64,000 nt of DNA from positions 345,977 through 409,976 of the forward strand of contig FWCC01000174.1 of the NCBI GenBank assembly GCA_900169235.1, read 5' to 3'. The DNA comes from Zarea fungicola. Its lineage: Eukaryota > Ascomycota > Sordariomycetes > Hypocreales > Cordycipitaceae. Below the pieces are notes generated by a model. It was not told the origin of the DNA. It made no database searches and was given only the letters and a program-made list of their open reading frames with translations. Positions 11,001-21,856 of this stretch are shown one piece after another; positions within the stretch are counted from its first letter, which is position 1, and every line of letters begins with the position of its first letter. Made by a program: the position numbers and the translations under genes.

Positions 11001-14000
11001 TGCTTTTCTTTTAAGATACAAATTGGAGTTTTTTACTACAAATGACAGCACAATATTTCGGTAAACCGTATGGAGAAGTGACACACCATCTCGGAATAAA
11101 GGCTGGGGCTTCGCGCGCAATTGCGACATCGTGGATAGACACTAGCGGGGAAGCGAGCCGGGCGAGGCTCCTCTCAATCGAGGAACGATAGCTTATGATG
11201 TTATGGACCTCGTCGTATACATGGCATGTATAGCATGCGTATAACTAATACCTGAAATGTTGTTATGTTGTATGTATAGTACAGAGTACACATAACATGT
11301 GTCATCGTTAAAGGGTGCCCATTTTGAAAGACAACTTCGCCCAAAAGCGACCGACCCCATCTCGTCACCCCGGTCACTGTCCCACGACGGCCCTGGCTCG
11401 ACCCAATCACCTGCTGGGGTTAAGACGAAAATAGCTTGCTTCTGGTGGACCACATTCTAGAGGAATTGGACAGGTCTGAATTCAGCCCTGGTACATGATG
11501 TACATACTTCATACACATGTAAGTAGGGCTGCCAGATTTGGGGTGAGGTGTCGAAGTATTTTTACTTGTTCGTATTACGGGTTGGTTACATCCGCCTCAT
11601 ACTGTCCAGCTCCCCGACCAAGGCTTATTTTCTCAACGTATTGGCGATTTTTGAGTTAGACAGGGGGCGGATGGGGTCGACGGGTTCCTGTTTCGCGGAG
11701 ACAAACACCACATTTCCATTTAATTTATGGAGGTGGGACCGGAGGTAATAACTTCCACCTGCAGCCAAAGCGCCGTGCATACAAAGCAACCAAACAGGAC
11801 AAAAGGAAACCTATTAGCCACCAACTTCCACGCAGGCAAGTGGGCAGCAGAAGCGTCACTTTTGTCTGGTGGTGTGGCCCAAAACTAGCACCAAGCTCGT
11901 TCATTCAGTCGAAGTTCCCGTGGCGGCTTACGCGCAACAGGGGGGAGAGCGGGCCAACATCGAGGCTGGCTGGGAGCAAAGGTTTGTTGCTCCAATGTTT
12001 GCCTTGGGCAAGCATGTTTGCTTGTATGCCCGCCGCTGAGACAATCTGGGCCCTCTGCCAGCTGTTGCTATTTTCTCACTTGAGGAATCATGCAGGCATG
12101 GATATGACACTTATGATTTCCTATTGCAAAGGTCATGCAGCGGCGGACGGTCGAGTATGGAAAGCAACGGAGTAAGCTGTGTAAAGGGGACTACAAGCAT
12201 AGTAGGCTAGTTTGTATGAACCGGCAAATCGGGCGAGGCATCGGCCGAAAAAAACTTTGCATAGCGTATCCTGTGAATGTAATCAGTATTTCCCGTAGTG
12301 ACCCCGAACTGGACCTTGTTAGAGCCGTCGGATTCATGCAGGAAAGCAACGCTGTTAATGAAAAGAATCCCCCAGTTTATTCTCAACAGGGACAATACGG
12401 AACCCGCTTCCGCTTCATTTCAACCGCAGTGTTGGCTTTTTTTTTTAACAGCTGTATTTTCGATCAGAAGATTTTACTGGTACAGCGAGCTTTAGCGATT
12501 GGATCACCAATCCCCTTTTCAGCCGTCTCGGCTCCGTGGCCTGGCGCACTGTTCATGTGTCTTCGGACTTACAATTTTGACTTTGGGCCTAGGGAGCGGG
12601 GGGGCCGAGGCCATTTTTCTGCAGCTTGCTAAAAGACTTCATTTGATACTAACTAACTTGAGTAAGTTATGGCTGGAAGGCCAAAATAACGTGGTCCAGG
12701 AACTCACCCTGAAAGCCACACCAAAAAAGTAGGGCACTAGTTGCGCCACGAGTCCATGGAGGCAACTCACGACACATCCCTCTTGTCAACAACGACATCA
12801 TTCAGTGGCTCCGGGGGTGGCTTTTCCTTCTGTCCGTTTAAAATCCAACCCGTACTGGATGACTGTTGTGGACACCATCTCCACACAAGGGGCAAGCCTG
12901 CTTCCCACCTACCCGTGCCTATGCTGCATTTGGCTTATTGTCATCGTTGGCTAAGGCTTTGGTCTTCAGCTGGCTTGATGGATGGCAAACGACTATGGTA
13001 CCTTTGTCAAGCAGGGGCCATTTCCTGCACAACACGGTAACGCCAGCTGCTTGCTTCGTACTATTACGTGTCGTTGGTTTCGGCCGCATGGCTGCTTTGC
13101 CCCGTTCCTGTCCATCGTCTATCTTGTCAGGCCTGTGGATGATAAGCCAATCTGACCAGAGGCATTGCTACTTAGTAGACTTGACCATCTTCAGCTAGCC
13201 TTGCTCCTTGAACCATTTACCCCAATCGTACAGAGTCCGTATATGAAGGTTGGTACTTCAAGGCCCCCAGTTTTGACTACCACGCCCCCCCATCTCGACT
13301 CGCACCCTACCCTCAGGGACCATGGCACCGTTCTTTGGTCTGCCCCCCACCCCGTACATAAATTTGTAGACTCTCGTTGTTGGATGGGCTCCATGTTGCC
13401 TTACCAGCCCTGGCATTACTGGTTACAAGAATCTTACTACTTGCCCTGTTTCACGGTTGTTGCTCGATGTACTGGTGAACTTGACTGCATTAATCCTATC
13501 CAAGCTGGGACGATCGTATCCGAGCCAAGTCCATTAAACTCCATATAAGCCACCTAGGCCTCGCCGACTGCCGGTTCCTGACATCACGCTGTTGTTCCCT
13601 TGCTGTAGAGGGTTTCGGTCAAGTCATTTACCCATCTTCAGAGAAACACGAAAAGATCTTCAAGAGTTCCTCGGCTTTGCTTGCTATACACACCGTTACA
13701 GTACAATGTGACCTCTGTTTCGTCACTGCAAACCTCAATCACTTCAATCACTTCAATCACTTCAATCATCTATTAAATCTTGCTGCCAAACGACTACTGC
13801 AGATACTTTGCCCAGTGAAAACCACGCACATTTGCAATTGTTGCTGCTCGCCACCCCGCGGAGTCTTCCAATTCTGTAACCAAGCCGACAAGCAGCTCAG
13901 CAGCGCCATTTACTCAGCACAAACTGTATCCTTTCTCCCATTAGTTGCTTCAGTTTTATTCACGAGAAAAAAAAAACCGCAACAGAGCAATTTCCTGCTA

Positions 14001-14127
14001 TTTAATCAGGAAATCCTAGGCTTCAGGATGAGGTGAGTTGGGGCTCTCAGACCAGACGCCCACCACCCCAGTCGTGTGGTGCTAATCAGGCTGCAGCGCC
14101 ATAGCCTTATCCTTGGATCCCAATTTA
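8053..14127. other. 6 kb gene-poor intergenic region
   Basis: No ORF here has the composition, splice context or family features of a gene. It holds the pkr1 promoter (including an 8217-8232 poly-T tract) and presumably the long upstream region and 5' leader of the C2H2 gene at 14128. The part from about 12700 to 13990 is pyrimidine-rich and includes a 9-bp tandem repeat at 13736-13768. No tRNA-like A/B box pair, transposase or inverted-repeat termini were found by eye. Confidence 0.6.
13736..13768 (+). repeat. short tandem repeat, unit CACTTCAAT
   Basis: Three full copies plus partial flanking copies of the 9-bp unit, in the probable 5' leader of the zinc-finger gene, about 360 bp before its start. 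If translated it gives an NHF repeat within a short upstream ORF, which I do not treat as a gene. Confidence 0.85.
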
Positions 14128-15229
14128 ATGATTGGAAGCAGACGTGGCTTGTCTTGGCAAGGTAAGTAGCCTAGAAAGGGCGTTTTACGGTGCCAATGTA
14201 TTGCTATTGTTAGTGGCTCCTTTGCTAACGGTTCGTTGACTCCTCCACAGATCCCCCAAGAGACCATCACCACCTCCACTACCAACACTTCGAAGAACCC
14301 ATACTTGGCGACAATTTTAGCATTATCGGACAAATAGGTGACGGTGAGACTATGTCATCAATTAGCGCAAAGTCTTCGGCTTCCAGTCCAGCACACTCCT
14401 TGACTCCAGACCAGCAGGAGGTGAAGCGACAGCAGGATCGCGTTCGTAGAGATTCGCGCCTCTCTTCGCGAATGAGGCGATACAGTAGCGCCTCATTCGC
14501 CGATTCAACTACTTTGAGTCCAGTCGACACCATAGGAGACCTTGGCCTTGCAGTCTATAACCCGACCACTTCCACGACGGCGCCCATGATGGCTGAGTCG
14601 CCCCAACATGTGTCAACATCCTCATACATGCATTCATATAGCCCGACACCTTCGGAGTATTCCCACGGATATTCTCTCTCCTACCAACAGCCACTGTATG
14701 TTAAAGAACCAGTTTCTGAAGTATGGAGTGTACTTTACTGACTGGTTGAGATAGTCCGCAATCTTACAACACGACACTGGATTATGCAAGCGGATATATC
14801 GGTAGCAGCGAATTTGGGTTGGCGAATTCAACATCACCTCTAGCCGCATCAGAACTACTAACATTTCATTTTAGTGCCAGGCAAGGCCAAAAACCGAGTT
14901 CAGGGTCTCATAGCCAAGAAAGCAGCCTATTGTATAAGGTGCCAAAGAGTCCCAAGGCTCCTTCCCAAGACCCAGCTTCACAAGGAATCCCATCAAGCCG
15001 GCCAAAGCCTCGATGCTGGGAGCATGGATGCAATGGCCGACAGTTCTCGACGTTTAGTAATTTGCTACGTCACCAACGTGAAAAGTCTGGTCAGGCTGCC
15101 AAGGCATCTTGCCCGAATTGCGGCGCAGAGTTTACCAGGACGACTGCACGAAACGGCCATATGCTTCACGACAAGTGCAAACGACGTACCACTGACATGA
15201 CAGCAGCCACCCTGCAAAGCCCGTTGTAG
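14128..15229 (+). CDS. C2H2-type zinc-finger protein (probable transcription regulator)
   Basis: Three exons, 14128-14161, 14251-14695 and 14755-15229, give a 317 aa protein; all joins are in frame. Intron 1 (89 bp) has GTAAGT and a CTAAC branch site; intron 2 (59 bp) has GTATGT and CTGAC. The start MIGSRRGLSWQ was chosen because it is the nearest Met that joins in frame to the coding-like exon beginning DPPRDHHHLHY. The N-terminal 240 residues are Ser/Pro/Tyr-rich and disordered. Finger 1 (about 246-266) has C-x4-C and a single clear His, so it is degenerate. Finger 2 (about 278-300) is CPNC...H-x2-H-x2-C. The fingers end a few residues before a short basic tail. Nuclear DNA binding is inferred; no specific regulator is recognised. 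Confidence 0.75.
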
Positions 15230-16844
15230 ACAACGAGAAGAAAAAGAAAAAGAAAAAAGCACACTTTACATAGCTGAAAACACGTACATATATCAACCTG
15301 GAGGTGGGGAGACTGGGGATATTCTGTGAGCCGCTTCGAAGTTCTGGAGGTTCTCTTATCTGTATTATATCCCCATATATTTAAATGATGCGGAGCAGGA
15401 GTTTTATTTCTTGTCATTTATTTTTATTTTTCATAGTTCCTTATTTCAAAATTCGCCATTGTCTTTGGCCATTGCGGATGAAAGGGGGGGCGAGGATCAA
15501 TGCCTGCCCGGAAACCCGAAGCGACTTTACTCCTGTGGAACTCGAGGCAGCATTCGGATGGGAATTCGGTGAGTATATATTTTTAAACGACATGTAGAAT
15601 GCTGTCGTTCTCTGATATATACATCAATACCTGAATTCGCTCCTACTACTTGAACACAACAACCCCTGCGACTTGACTGCACCACTGGTCTCGTTAGTAT
15701 TCGCTCTGCACGCGCCTATGCAAGTTACCGTACGTCAGGCCATCAAATAAATCTTTGGATGCATTAATAGGGCATAATTAAAATATAATCTGATGGGATT
15801 TGTAACAGATGGATCTTTGATCTGGAGTCACATCTTCTAAACCCCAACAAACGCCGATGTTGCTGCTCTTAGCCTGAAAAAGTATCTGCCTATCGAGCGA
15901 AGATATACGAATTCAGTGACATACATTGCTTGATGGTGATTTGCTGAAATTATTCGAAAATAATGCTGTGAAAGCTTGGGCTTGGGCCGGTGTGGAGACA
16001 GAGATTCTGGCAATGATGGTAAAATATGAGACAGCAGGTCATGTCTTGGACCTGCCACACTGGGGTCACCAACTAATATCGTACATCGGTGTATATTAAG
16101 CAAATTATAAGCAAATTTTATCCCTGATTAAAGAAATGATAAAAAATCTAAGGAGATGCCCGGCACGTAAGTAGCGCCTTGGCGGCATACCCTCGCGATA
16201 CCATATTATTAGCTGCATGGTCAGACAAGTGATTGTATTTATGCAATAGCTCTTGTCTTGCAACTAGTAAATATAAAAACCAAACTACTGAAATCTTCTA
16301 GATTTCGTACAATGTTGAGGTGAATTGCAAAAAATAGGTCGAATGCCGAGCCCGTAATTTCCAGACGAAGAGCAGCAGAACGCTGCATGGAAAAAAAGAA
16401 AATCGCTCACTATTTTACTATTACAGGGAGCCAACTGCGCCGGGCATTTAAATCCTTGCTAGCAGGCAATCTGTGAAGTTGACAGTGGCGCTCCAAGCCC
16501 CGATTCGCCATGCTAACTCGGCATCGCCGCCGTTCATTCACCAGGGGTACTTTGTACTTCTCGTGCCAAGGTTCTTGAGGTATCATACTGCTCGTCCTGC
16601 CAATGCTGCTTGCAAACTTTGGAGAAAGAATCCAGCGAGTTTGAAAGTGACACCACTGAGTGTTATTGTATCCTGCCCACTGTTCCAGATCGGATATCCG
16701 GGGAACGTGCGTTCGATTTTCGACTCATGCAAAACGACACACTTCTACGCCATTTTTATCCTTTCCTTTCAGTTACCTTTGAAAACATACTTCTTTCGAG
16801 CATCTTTGTACAGGCCCCCTCCGACTTTACTTTTAGGTGACTTT

Positions 16845-16943
16845 ATGAACTTCATCTTCGGCAGACGAGCTGGGGCTTCCAGCCACAACGTCCCGCATGG
16901 CAAAATTAGCGATGACCACTCAGACTCCATGCTTGATGAGTAA
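16845..16943 (+). CDS. possible 32-codon ORF or first exon, unrecognised
   Basis: Starts MNFIFGRRAGASSHNV and ends DSMLDE. The preceding 100 bp is pyrimidine-rich, as in fungal 5' leaders. A GTAAAC donor overlaps the stop, so this could be the first exon of a small spliced gene, but I could not find a second exon that stays open. May be noise or a relic. Confidence 0.2.
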   Translation: MNFIFGRRAGASSHNVPHGKISDDHSDSMLDE

Positions 16944-17520
16944 ACATAGATGCGTGAATATATTCTTCACATGTTCGCTCTCCTTGCTGACCGAGGCGGC
17001 TGACCAATATGTACGCTTCTGTGCCTGGATTTTGAGACTAGGAGCGGTATGATGCAACTCCGTGCACTTCGGGTTGGCCGAATGCGGCGTCAACCTACAG
17101 TAGCGGGAAGAAGATGTAAGGACAGTTCGTGCCTCCGACAACCTTATTTTTCCGACCTAAACTCGTATATTGACCCATTTCCACCTATAAACAACCTTTG
17201 CTCGCTGGGACCTTCCCATCTTGGCGGCGAGGCTTACGGGCACTAGGCGCAATTGGGCAGGGTTTACAGGGTCTGGAACTACAAATCTGGGGCGCCTGAA
17301 TAGCTGCAACTCTTCAGATAGAATCCCCGTGTCAGATTCTGTAGCATTGAATGGTGATGGCTTTCGGGGATATCCAATGGGGCCGGGTCCCGGCCAAACC
17401 ATTGGCGTTATCATCCGCCTGAGACGTAGCTGTTGTTACGGTGAGATTTTAGCTATGTGATCTTGGCAATAGTCCAGCGTTACATTGAGATGTGATTTCC
17501 TTTGGCGGACCCCAGAGCTC

Positions 17521-17527
17521 TATAAAG
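17521..17527 (+). promoter_or_regulatory. TATA box of the secreted-protein gene
   Basis: TATAAAG inside CTCTATAAAGAGC, 124 bp before the ATG at 17651. It is the clearest TATA element I noticed in the window and suits a strongly regulated gene for a small secreted protein. Confidence 0.6.
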
Positions 17528-17650
17528 AGCGGCAGTGTTGCCTTGAAGAAGTGGAAGGTGTTTCCTGTTCAGAGCAAAAAAGAGCCTTTCCAAACACATT
17601 CAACCCATCTTATACCATTATTCTTCTTATTTGAAAAATCTACACGCACC

Positions 17651-18100
17651 ATGCAGCTCTCTCTCTCTGTCATTGTCGCCACCCTAGCCTTGAGCGTTTC
17701 TGCTGTCCCTACTGAGAGCTTGGAGAGCCGTGCCATTACCTCTGGCACCAATGATGGCTCCATTTTCCAGTTCGGCGACGCTGCGCGGTGCCGCAAGATC
17801 TTCTTCAACTCGGGTGCCTGCGGAATAAGCACCTACTTCAAAGGCAAGGTGCCTGACAACATGCCTCTTGTGGCTATTCCTTCCAGAGTCTTTGACAAGT
17901 TTGGCGAAGCTCAGGACAACAAGCTATGTGCCAAGACCATCACCATGACGTACAAGGGTGTTACACGCAAGGCCATTGTGGCAGATGAAAACACTAGCAG
18001 CGAGCAGTCGATTGATATGTGCCTGGATGACTGGAAGGCTTTTGGTGGCAAGGATGGTGATGGTACCTTGCGCCGTGGCATCAAGTGGACTATTGGATAA
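17651..18100 (+). CDS. small secreted double-psi beta-barrel (RlpA/expansin-like) protein
   Basis: 149 aa, intronless. An N-terminal signal peptide (MQLSLSVIVATLALSVSAVP, cleavage probably near residue 18-20) is followed by a short propeptide-like ESLESR. The mature region fits the DPBB fold: GDAARCRK..., an ACGISTYF segment, VAIPSRVFDKFGE (equivalent to the usual VAVS-x-x-x-F), LCAKTITMTYKG, IVADEN, SIDMCLDDWKAF and a final IKWTI strand. Such proteins are extracellular: cell-wall-loosening, inhibitor or effector-like. There are four cysteines in the mature part. The usual CPGC-type pair after the VVD motif is replaced by ENTSSE. The start at 17651 is preferred over an upstream in-frame Met at 17492 because it gives a clean signal peptide and lies after the TATA box. 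Enzymatic activity is doubtful. Confidence 0.8.
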   Translation: MQLSLSVIVATLALSVSAVPTESLESRAITSGTNDGSIFQFGDAARCRKIFFNSGACGISTYFKGKVPDNMPLVAIPSRVFDKFGEAQDNKLCAKTITMTYKGVTRKAIVADENTSSEQSIDMCLDDWKAFGGKDGDGTLRRGIKWTIG

Positions 18101-18754
18101 GAAGATGAGAACCGCCGAGTGTTTGAGGTATTAGGTGTACATATGGATGTGGAAACGAGGAACTCGCTTCAACAGAGGAAATGAATATAGCTGTACATAG
18201 AATTGGCAATGTATATAGTCGGTAAACATGTAGATAGCAAAGAATGCGTTACAACTTGTGCCAAATACGCACAGTATTAGCAGAATCCTGCCAAAGAGAC
18301 CGTAAATTCCGCCATGCACATTGATGCCAGTCGTCACAACTACCTACTGACCAAGAACAGGCCATTCCGAGTAATTCATATTACAGCATACACTCTCACG
18401 GCGGAGGCTTCTCAGAGCAGCAGATATCTGATGATCCATATTATCGCACAACGCCAAATTTATAGATTCCAAAAAGTTGTTTTCTGTATTTTCTCTCTTT
18501 TTAAATGAAATTAAAAATTGCAACTTGTTATCTGGCTGCTGTTGTGGTACGTATGTCTGTATGTCGCATTGTCTATCGTTACAGCAGTCACAGTGGTGTT
18601 TAGCGGCTACGCTTGGTGGCTGAAAGTGGCAATTCTGTACCATCCTACTCAAGACCTCCCCAGCACGTGCGTTCGCGACAAGAACCGATCTTGGTTACAA
18701 AAACAACTTTCGTATGGCGAGGTGCTACTCTCCTTCGGCCAGCACAACCGCACA
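18101..18754. other. intergenic region and apc2 5' leader
   Basis: 654 bp holding the 3' end of the secreted-protein gene and the apc2 promoter. An open frame continuous with apc2 runs back to 18518 and would encode a hydrophobic helix; I consider it leader and not protein. Confidence 0.55.
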
Positions 18755-21334
18755 ATGGCAGCATTGACGGTGCGTGCGCGACGACAAAAAGTTTTTAAGG
18801 CTGTCTTTCAAACAGATTTATCGCAGCCTACGCCACTCCTATCGTCTTCAGAGCCTGGCCAGCCCTTTGGAGGTCCATCTCCAGTGGCAGTGAACGCGTC
18901 CGTACGCGGCAGGCGATCGCTCGCCAACGATGGAGGCGTCTCAGACCAAGTGAGATGGGATAGGGCCTGGCATACCGTCACATCACGGATTCAGCTTCCT
19001 TCATCAGTCGCTATCGAGGACTCTTTTGGAACACTACCGCCACAATCACAAGATGGCGATGCCACGTTTTATGAGGCGCTGCCACTGGTCCTAGACCCTG
19101 GTGCACATGTACCACGCGCAACTCACACTGAAGACATTTTACTATGGCATGCACGGCAGGTTCGGCAGCACTTTGTACATCATGTACTGCCACTGCTTGC
19201 TGCATGCGCGGGGCTTACCGACACATCGCAGGTTGTCGCGAGCACTATCAATACGCTGGCGGCCGCGCACCGACAGTACCTAAACGGCCTGCTACTCATT
19301 GTGCGAGGCATACCAGACGAATCTGCAGCAGAGGTGGCGACCAGCACATTTAGACGGGATCTCCATGCTGTCATTGGCAACTCTTGGACCCAGGGTCTCA
19401 TCAACGCCCTGAACCCAGCCCTTCGCCGACTTCTGCGTACCATCCTCAGCACTGGCCGACGCTTCAATGGCAGGCATACTGTCGAAGAGTCAAATGCAGT
19501 GGCATCCCGAGACGAACTCTTGAGTCTTCTTGAATCACTGCAAAAGGTTGGGCTGGCAGGCGACAAGTTTCAAGTTCTCTTTGCGGAACTGATGGACCAT
19601 TGCATGCACGAATTTATTCAAACCGCATACGCTGGAGTGTGGGACGCACCAGAAGCCCAAGACACCAACTCGGGCTCTCTTATGCCTGGATGTGTGGCTC
19701 ATCTGTGCGACTGGGTAGAAAATCAATATGGTCGATTGGCGGTTGAAGTCTTTAGTCGTCTTGGAGGTCAAGTTAAATGGGCTGACGTTGAACAGTGGCG
19801 CGACATTGCGATAGGTCGCCTGGCAAAGGTACGAATAAATGAGCTCTTTGACATAGTGCTGCATTGGCCCGAGACCAAGGGCGGCCTTGATGACTTGGGG
19901 TATTCGGTGACCACCCCACAGCGCCGCCTTGAGCTGACGGACACATTCTCTGCCGCCTTGCAACACAGACTACTGCATCCTGGCCGATCTACGCTTGAGA
20001 TATTGCAGACATACATTTCAATGATTCGAACTTTCCACGCGCTTGATCATTCGAAAGTGCTTCTCGATCGAGTCGTACACGCCCTGCAACTCTATCTTTG
20101 CCAAAGGGACGATGCAATTCGAATCGTGGTCACCGGACTGCTCGCAAACCCCAAAGGCGATGACGCATTGGAGGCAAAGACAAAGCTTGTCGAACTTGCC
20201 GTCGTTATTAACGAAGCATCGCAACAGCAAAGAACGGCTGTGGATCAGGAGGACCTTGATTGGGACGACATGAATTGGGTTCCAGATCCAGTCGATGCCG
20301 GAGTCAATTATAAGCGCCCGAAAAACGAAGATGTCGTCGGAACTCTAATAGGCGCCCTCGGCTCCCACGACATTTTCATAAAAGAATTCCAGCTCATCAT
20401 TGCAGAGCGCCTCTTGTCGAAGCAGCCTGGCTTCCAGCAAGAAATAAAGGTGTTGGGTCTACTGAAGAAGAGGTTCGGCGAGAGTGCTTTGCAAAATTGC
20501 GATGTCATGGTCAAAGACATACAAGATTCCAGGAGAGTAGACGCTGTATTGCGACGTAGTATCCAGAGTCCGCAACAACCAGACGCTCCGGCGCTCTCTT
20601 ACCACTCCAAGATTCTGTCACGGCTCTTCTGGCCTAGTTTGGCAAAAGAAACGTTCAAGGTACCGCCACCGGTTGCAGAGATCCAAGCACAATACGAAGC
20701 CGGCTTCGAAAAGCTCAAGTCGTCACGGAAGCTGGGCTGGTTAGACAACCTGGGCTCCGCCAAAGTTAGCTTAGAACTTCAGGATCGCACCATTGAGATT
20801 GAGTGCAAGACCTATGAGGCGGCTGTCATCTACGAATTCCAAGACGATGGAGAAGTGGGCAACAGCGGGACGCAGCAACGTACGTTTGAGCAGATATGGC
20901 AGAGTTTAATGATTGATGAAGATGCCCTGGAGCTTGCCCTGAGATTCTGGGTATCAAAAAAGGTACTGAAGGACATTGGGAATCAAACCTATGTAGTTAT
21001 CGAGCGTCTAGGGGCAGAAGACAGTGGCGAAGCGGGCGATGATGTATCAGTTAACGAAGTTGGCGATGCAACTGGCAGCATGTCACCAAAAAAGGCCAAG
21101 GCAATGGATCCCAAGGAGATAGAACGTCGTACGGTTTACTGGCAGTTCATTTTGGGTATGCTGACAAACTCGGCACCGGCGATGCCACTGGGCCAAATTG
21201 CAATGATGATGAAAATGCTCATTGCGGATGGGTGCAGCTGGAGCAACGACGAGTTACAAGAGTTTCTGGGTGAGAAGATTGCGGCTGGAGAACTGGAACT
21301 GACCGGTGGCAAATATCGGTTACTCAAGAAGTGA
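18755..21334 (+). CDS. apc2: anaphase-promoting complex subunit 2 (cullin)
   Basis: Cullin scaffold of the APC/C ubiquitin ligase, pairing with the RING subunit Apc11 to drive cyclin and securin turnover. From MAALTVRARRQKVFK at 18755 it is 859 aa, near the usual 750-850. The N-terminal half is alpha-helical cullin repeats. The cullin homology region (about 560-780) contains YHSKILSRLFWP, LGWLDNLGSAKVSLEL and FEQIWQSLMID..ALE.ALRFWVSKKVL. The C-terminal Apc2 winged-helix (about 789-859) begins RRTVYWQFILGML and ends GKYRLLKK. Intronless. The earlier in-frame Met at 18518 would add a membrane-helix-like stretch not expected for a nuclear/cytosolic cullin, so the later start is chosen. A less conserved acidic insert (EDSGEAGDDVSVNE) separates the last two domains. 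Confidence 0.9.
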   Translation: MAALTVRARRQKVFKAVFQTDLSQPTPLLSSSEPGQPFGGPSPVAVNASVRGRRSLANDGGVSDQVRWDRAWHTVTSRIQLPSSVAIEDSFGTLPPQSQDGDATFYEALPLVLDPGAHVPRATHTEDILLWHARQVRQHFVHHVLPLLAACAGLTDTSQVVASTINTLAAAHRQYLNGLLLIVRGIPDESAAEVATSTFRRDLHAVIGNSWTQGLINALNPALRRLLRTILSTGRRFNGRHTVEESNAVASRDELLSLLESLQKVGLAGDKFQVLFAELMDHCMHEFIQTAYAGVWDAPEAQDTNSGSLMPGCVAHLCDWVENQYGRLAVEVFSRLGGQVKWADVEQWRDIAIGRLAKVRINELFDIVLHWPETKGGLDDLGYSVTTPQRRLELTDTFSAALQHRLLHPGRSTLEILQTYISMIRTFHALDHSKVLLDRVVHALQLYLCQRDDAIRIVVTGLLANPKGDDALEAKTKLVELAVVINEASQQQRTAVDQEDLDWDDMNWVPDPVDAGVNYKRPKNEDVVGTLIGALGSHDIFIKEFQLIIAERLLSKQPGFQQEIKVLGLLKKRFGESALQNCDVMVKDIQDSRRVDAVLRRSIQSPQQPDAPALSYHSKILSRLFWPSLAKETFKVPPPVAEIQAQYEAGFEKLKSSRKLGWLDNLGSAKVSLELQDRTIEIECKTYEAAVIYEFQDDGEVGNSGTQQRTFEQIWQSLMIDEDALELALRFWVSKKVLKDIGNQTYVVIERLGAEDSGEAGDDVSVNEVGDATGSMSPKKAKAMDPKEIERRTVYWQFILGMLTNSAPAMPLGQIAMMMKMLIADGCSWSNDELQEFLGEKIAAGELELTGGKYRLLKK

Positions 21335-21820
21335 ACGATGGCATAATCAATTCGCGACGGCATTCGAGTTACCTGGAATGTCTCGGTTTTTTTTTGGGCT
21401 CGTTTCGATTGACGGAGAGACCCTGCCGCACAATGTTTATGGCTGTGCAACCCGCCGATGGTGATGCGCTGGGCGACACCACTCCCAAAAACTATGGCAT
21501 ATTTGGCTAGGAATCCCCAACGACAAAGTTCGGCAGACAGGTACCACCAAAAGCCTGGGTGAGTGCACAAAGGGGTCTCGAGAGTCTAAGGCGTTACCTT
21601 CTGTAGGTGGCTTTACTGGTTGTATATTGTCCTCCCTCCATGAAAGAGCTCATGGATGCTAGTTCAGGGGTGTTGACTATTTAAAGCGGCGAACAAGGCT
21701 CTTTTATTTGGAGGGTTTGCAAGAATTCATACCAGTAGAAAAGGTGAGGTGGTTGGCTGCCCACTGAAGGACGCTACGGCACGGCCGCGGCCCATGGCAC
21801 CAAGCGTACATAGAGCTTTT

Positions 21821-21856
21821 ATTACTACTGCTACTACTACTACTACTATTATTATC
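21821..21856 (+). repeat. trinucleotide microsatellite (ACT)n/(ATT)n
   Basis: Runs of ACT units passing into ATT units, about 12 triplets in total with one interruption. Intergenic, downstream of apc2. Confidence 0.85.

Larger units (their letters stand above)
15230..17650. other. intergenic region
   Basis: 2.4 kb between the zinc-finger gene and the secreted-protein gene. 15600-16350 is AT-rich. A small ORF with codon-like composition lies at 16845-16943 (listed separately). The right end is the promoter of the gene at 17651, with a TATA box at 17521. Confidence 0.6.

Noticed and set aside
8053..13700. A mobile element or gene cluster filling the gene-poor region
   Set aside because: No transposase, reverse transcriptase or long terminal or inverted repeats found by reading; a genome self-alignment would be needed to detect degenerate copies.
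13677..14036. 119-codon ORF before the zinc-finger gene
   Set aside because: Contains a translated 9-bp satellite and Cys/Phe-rich leader-like sequence, is followed by stop codons, and has no splice site joining it to the zinc-finger exons.
16473..16844. Upstream part of the 156-codon ORF ending at 16943
   Set aside because: Composition resembles translated pyrimidine-rich promoter sequence; only the last 32 codons look possibly coding.
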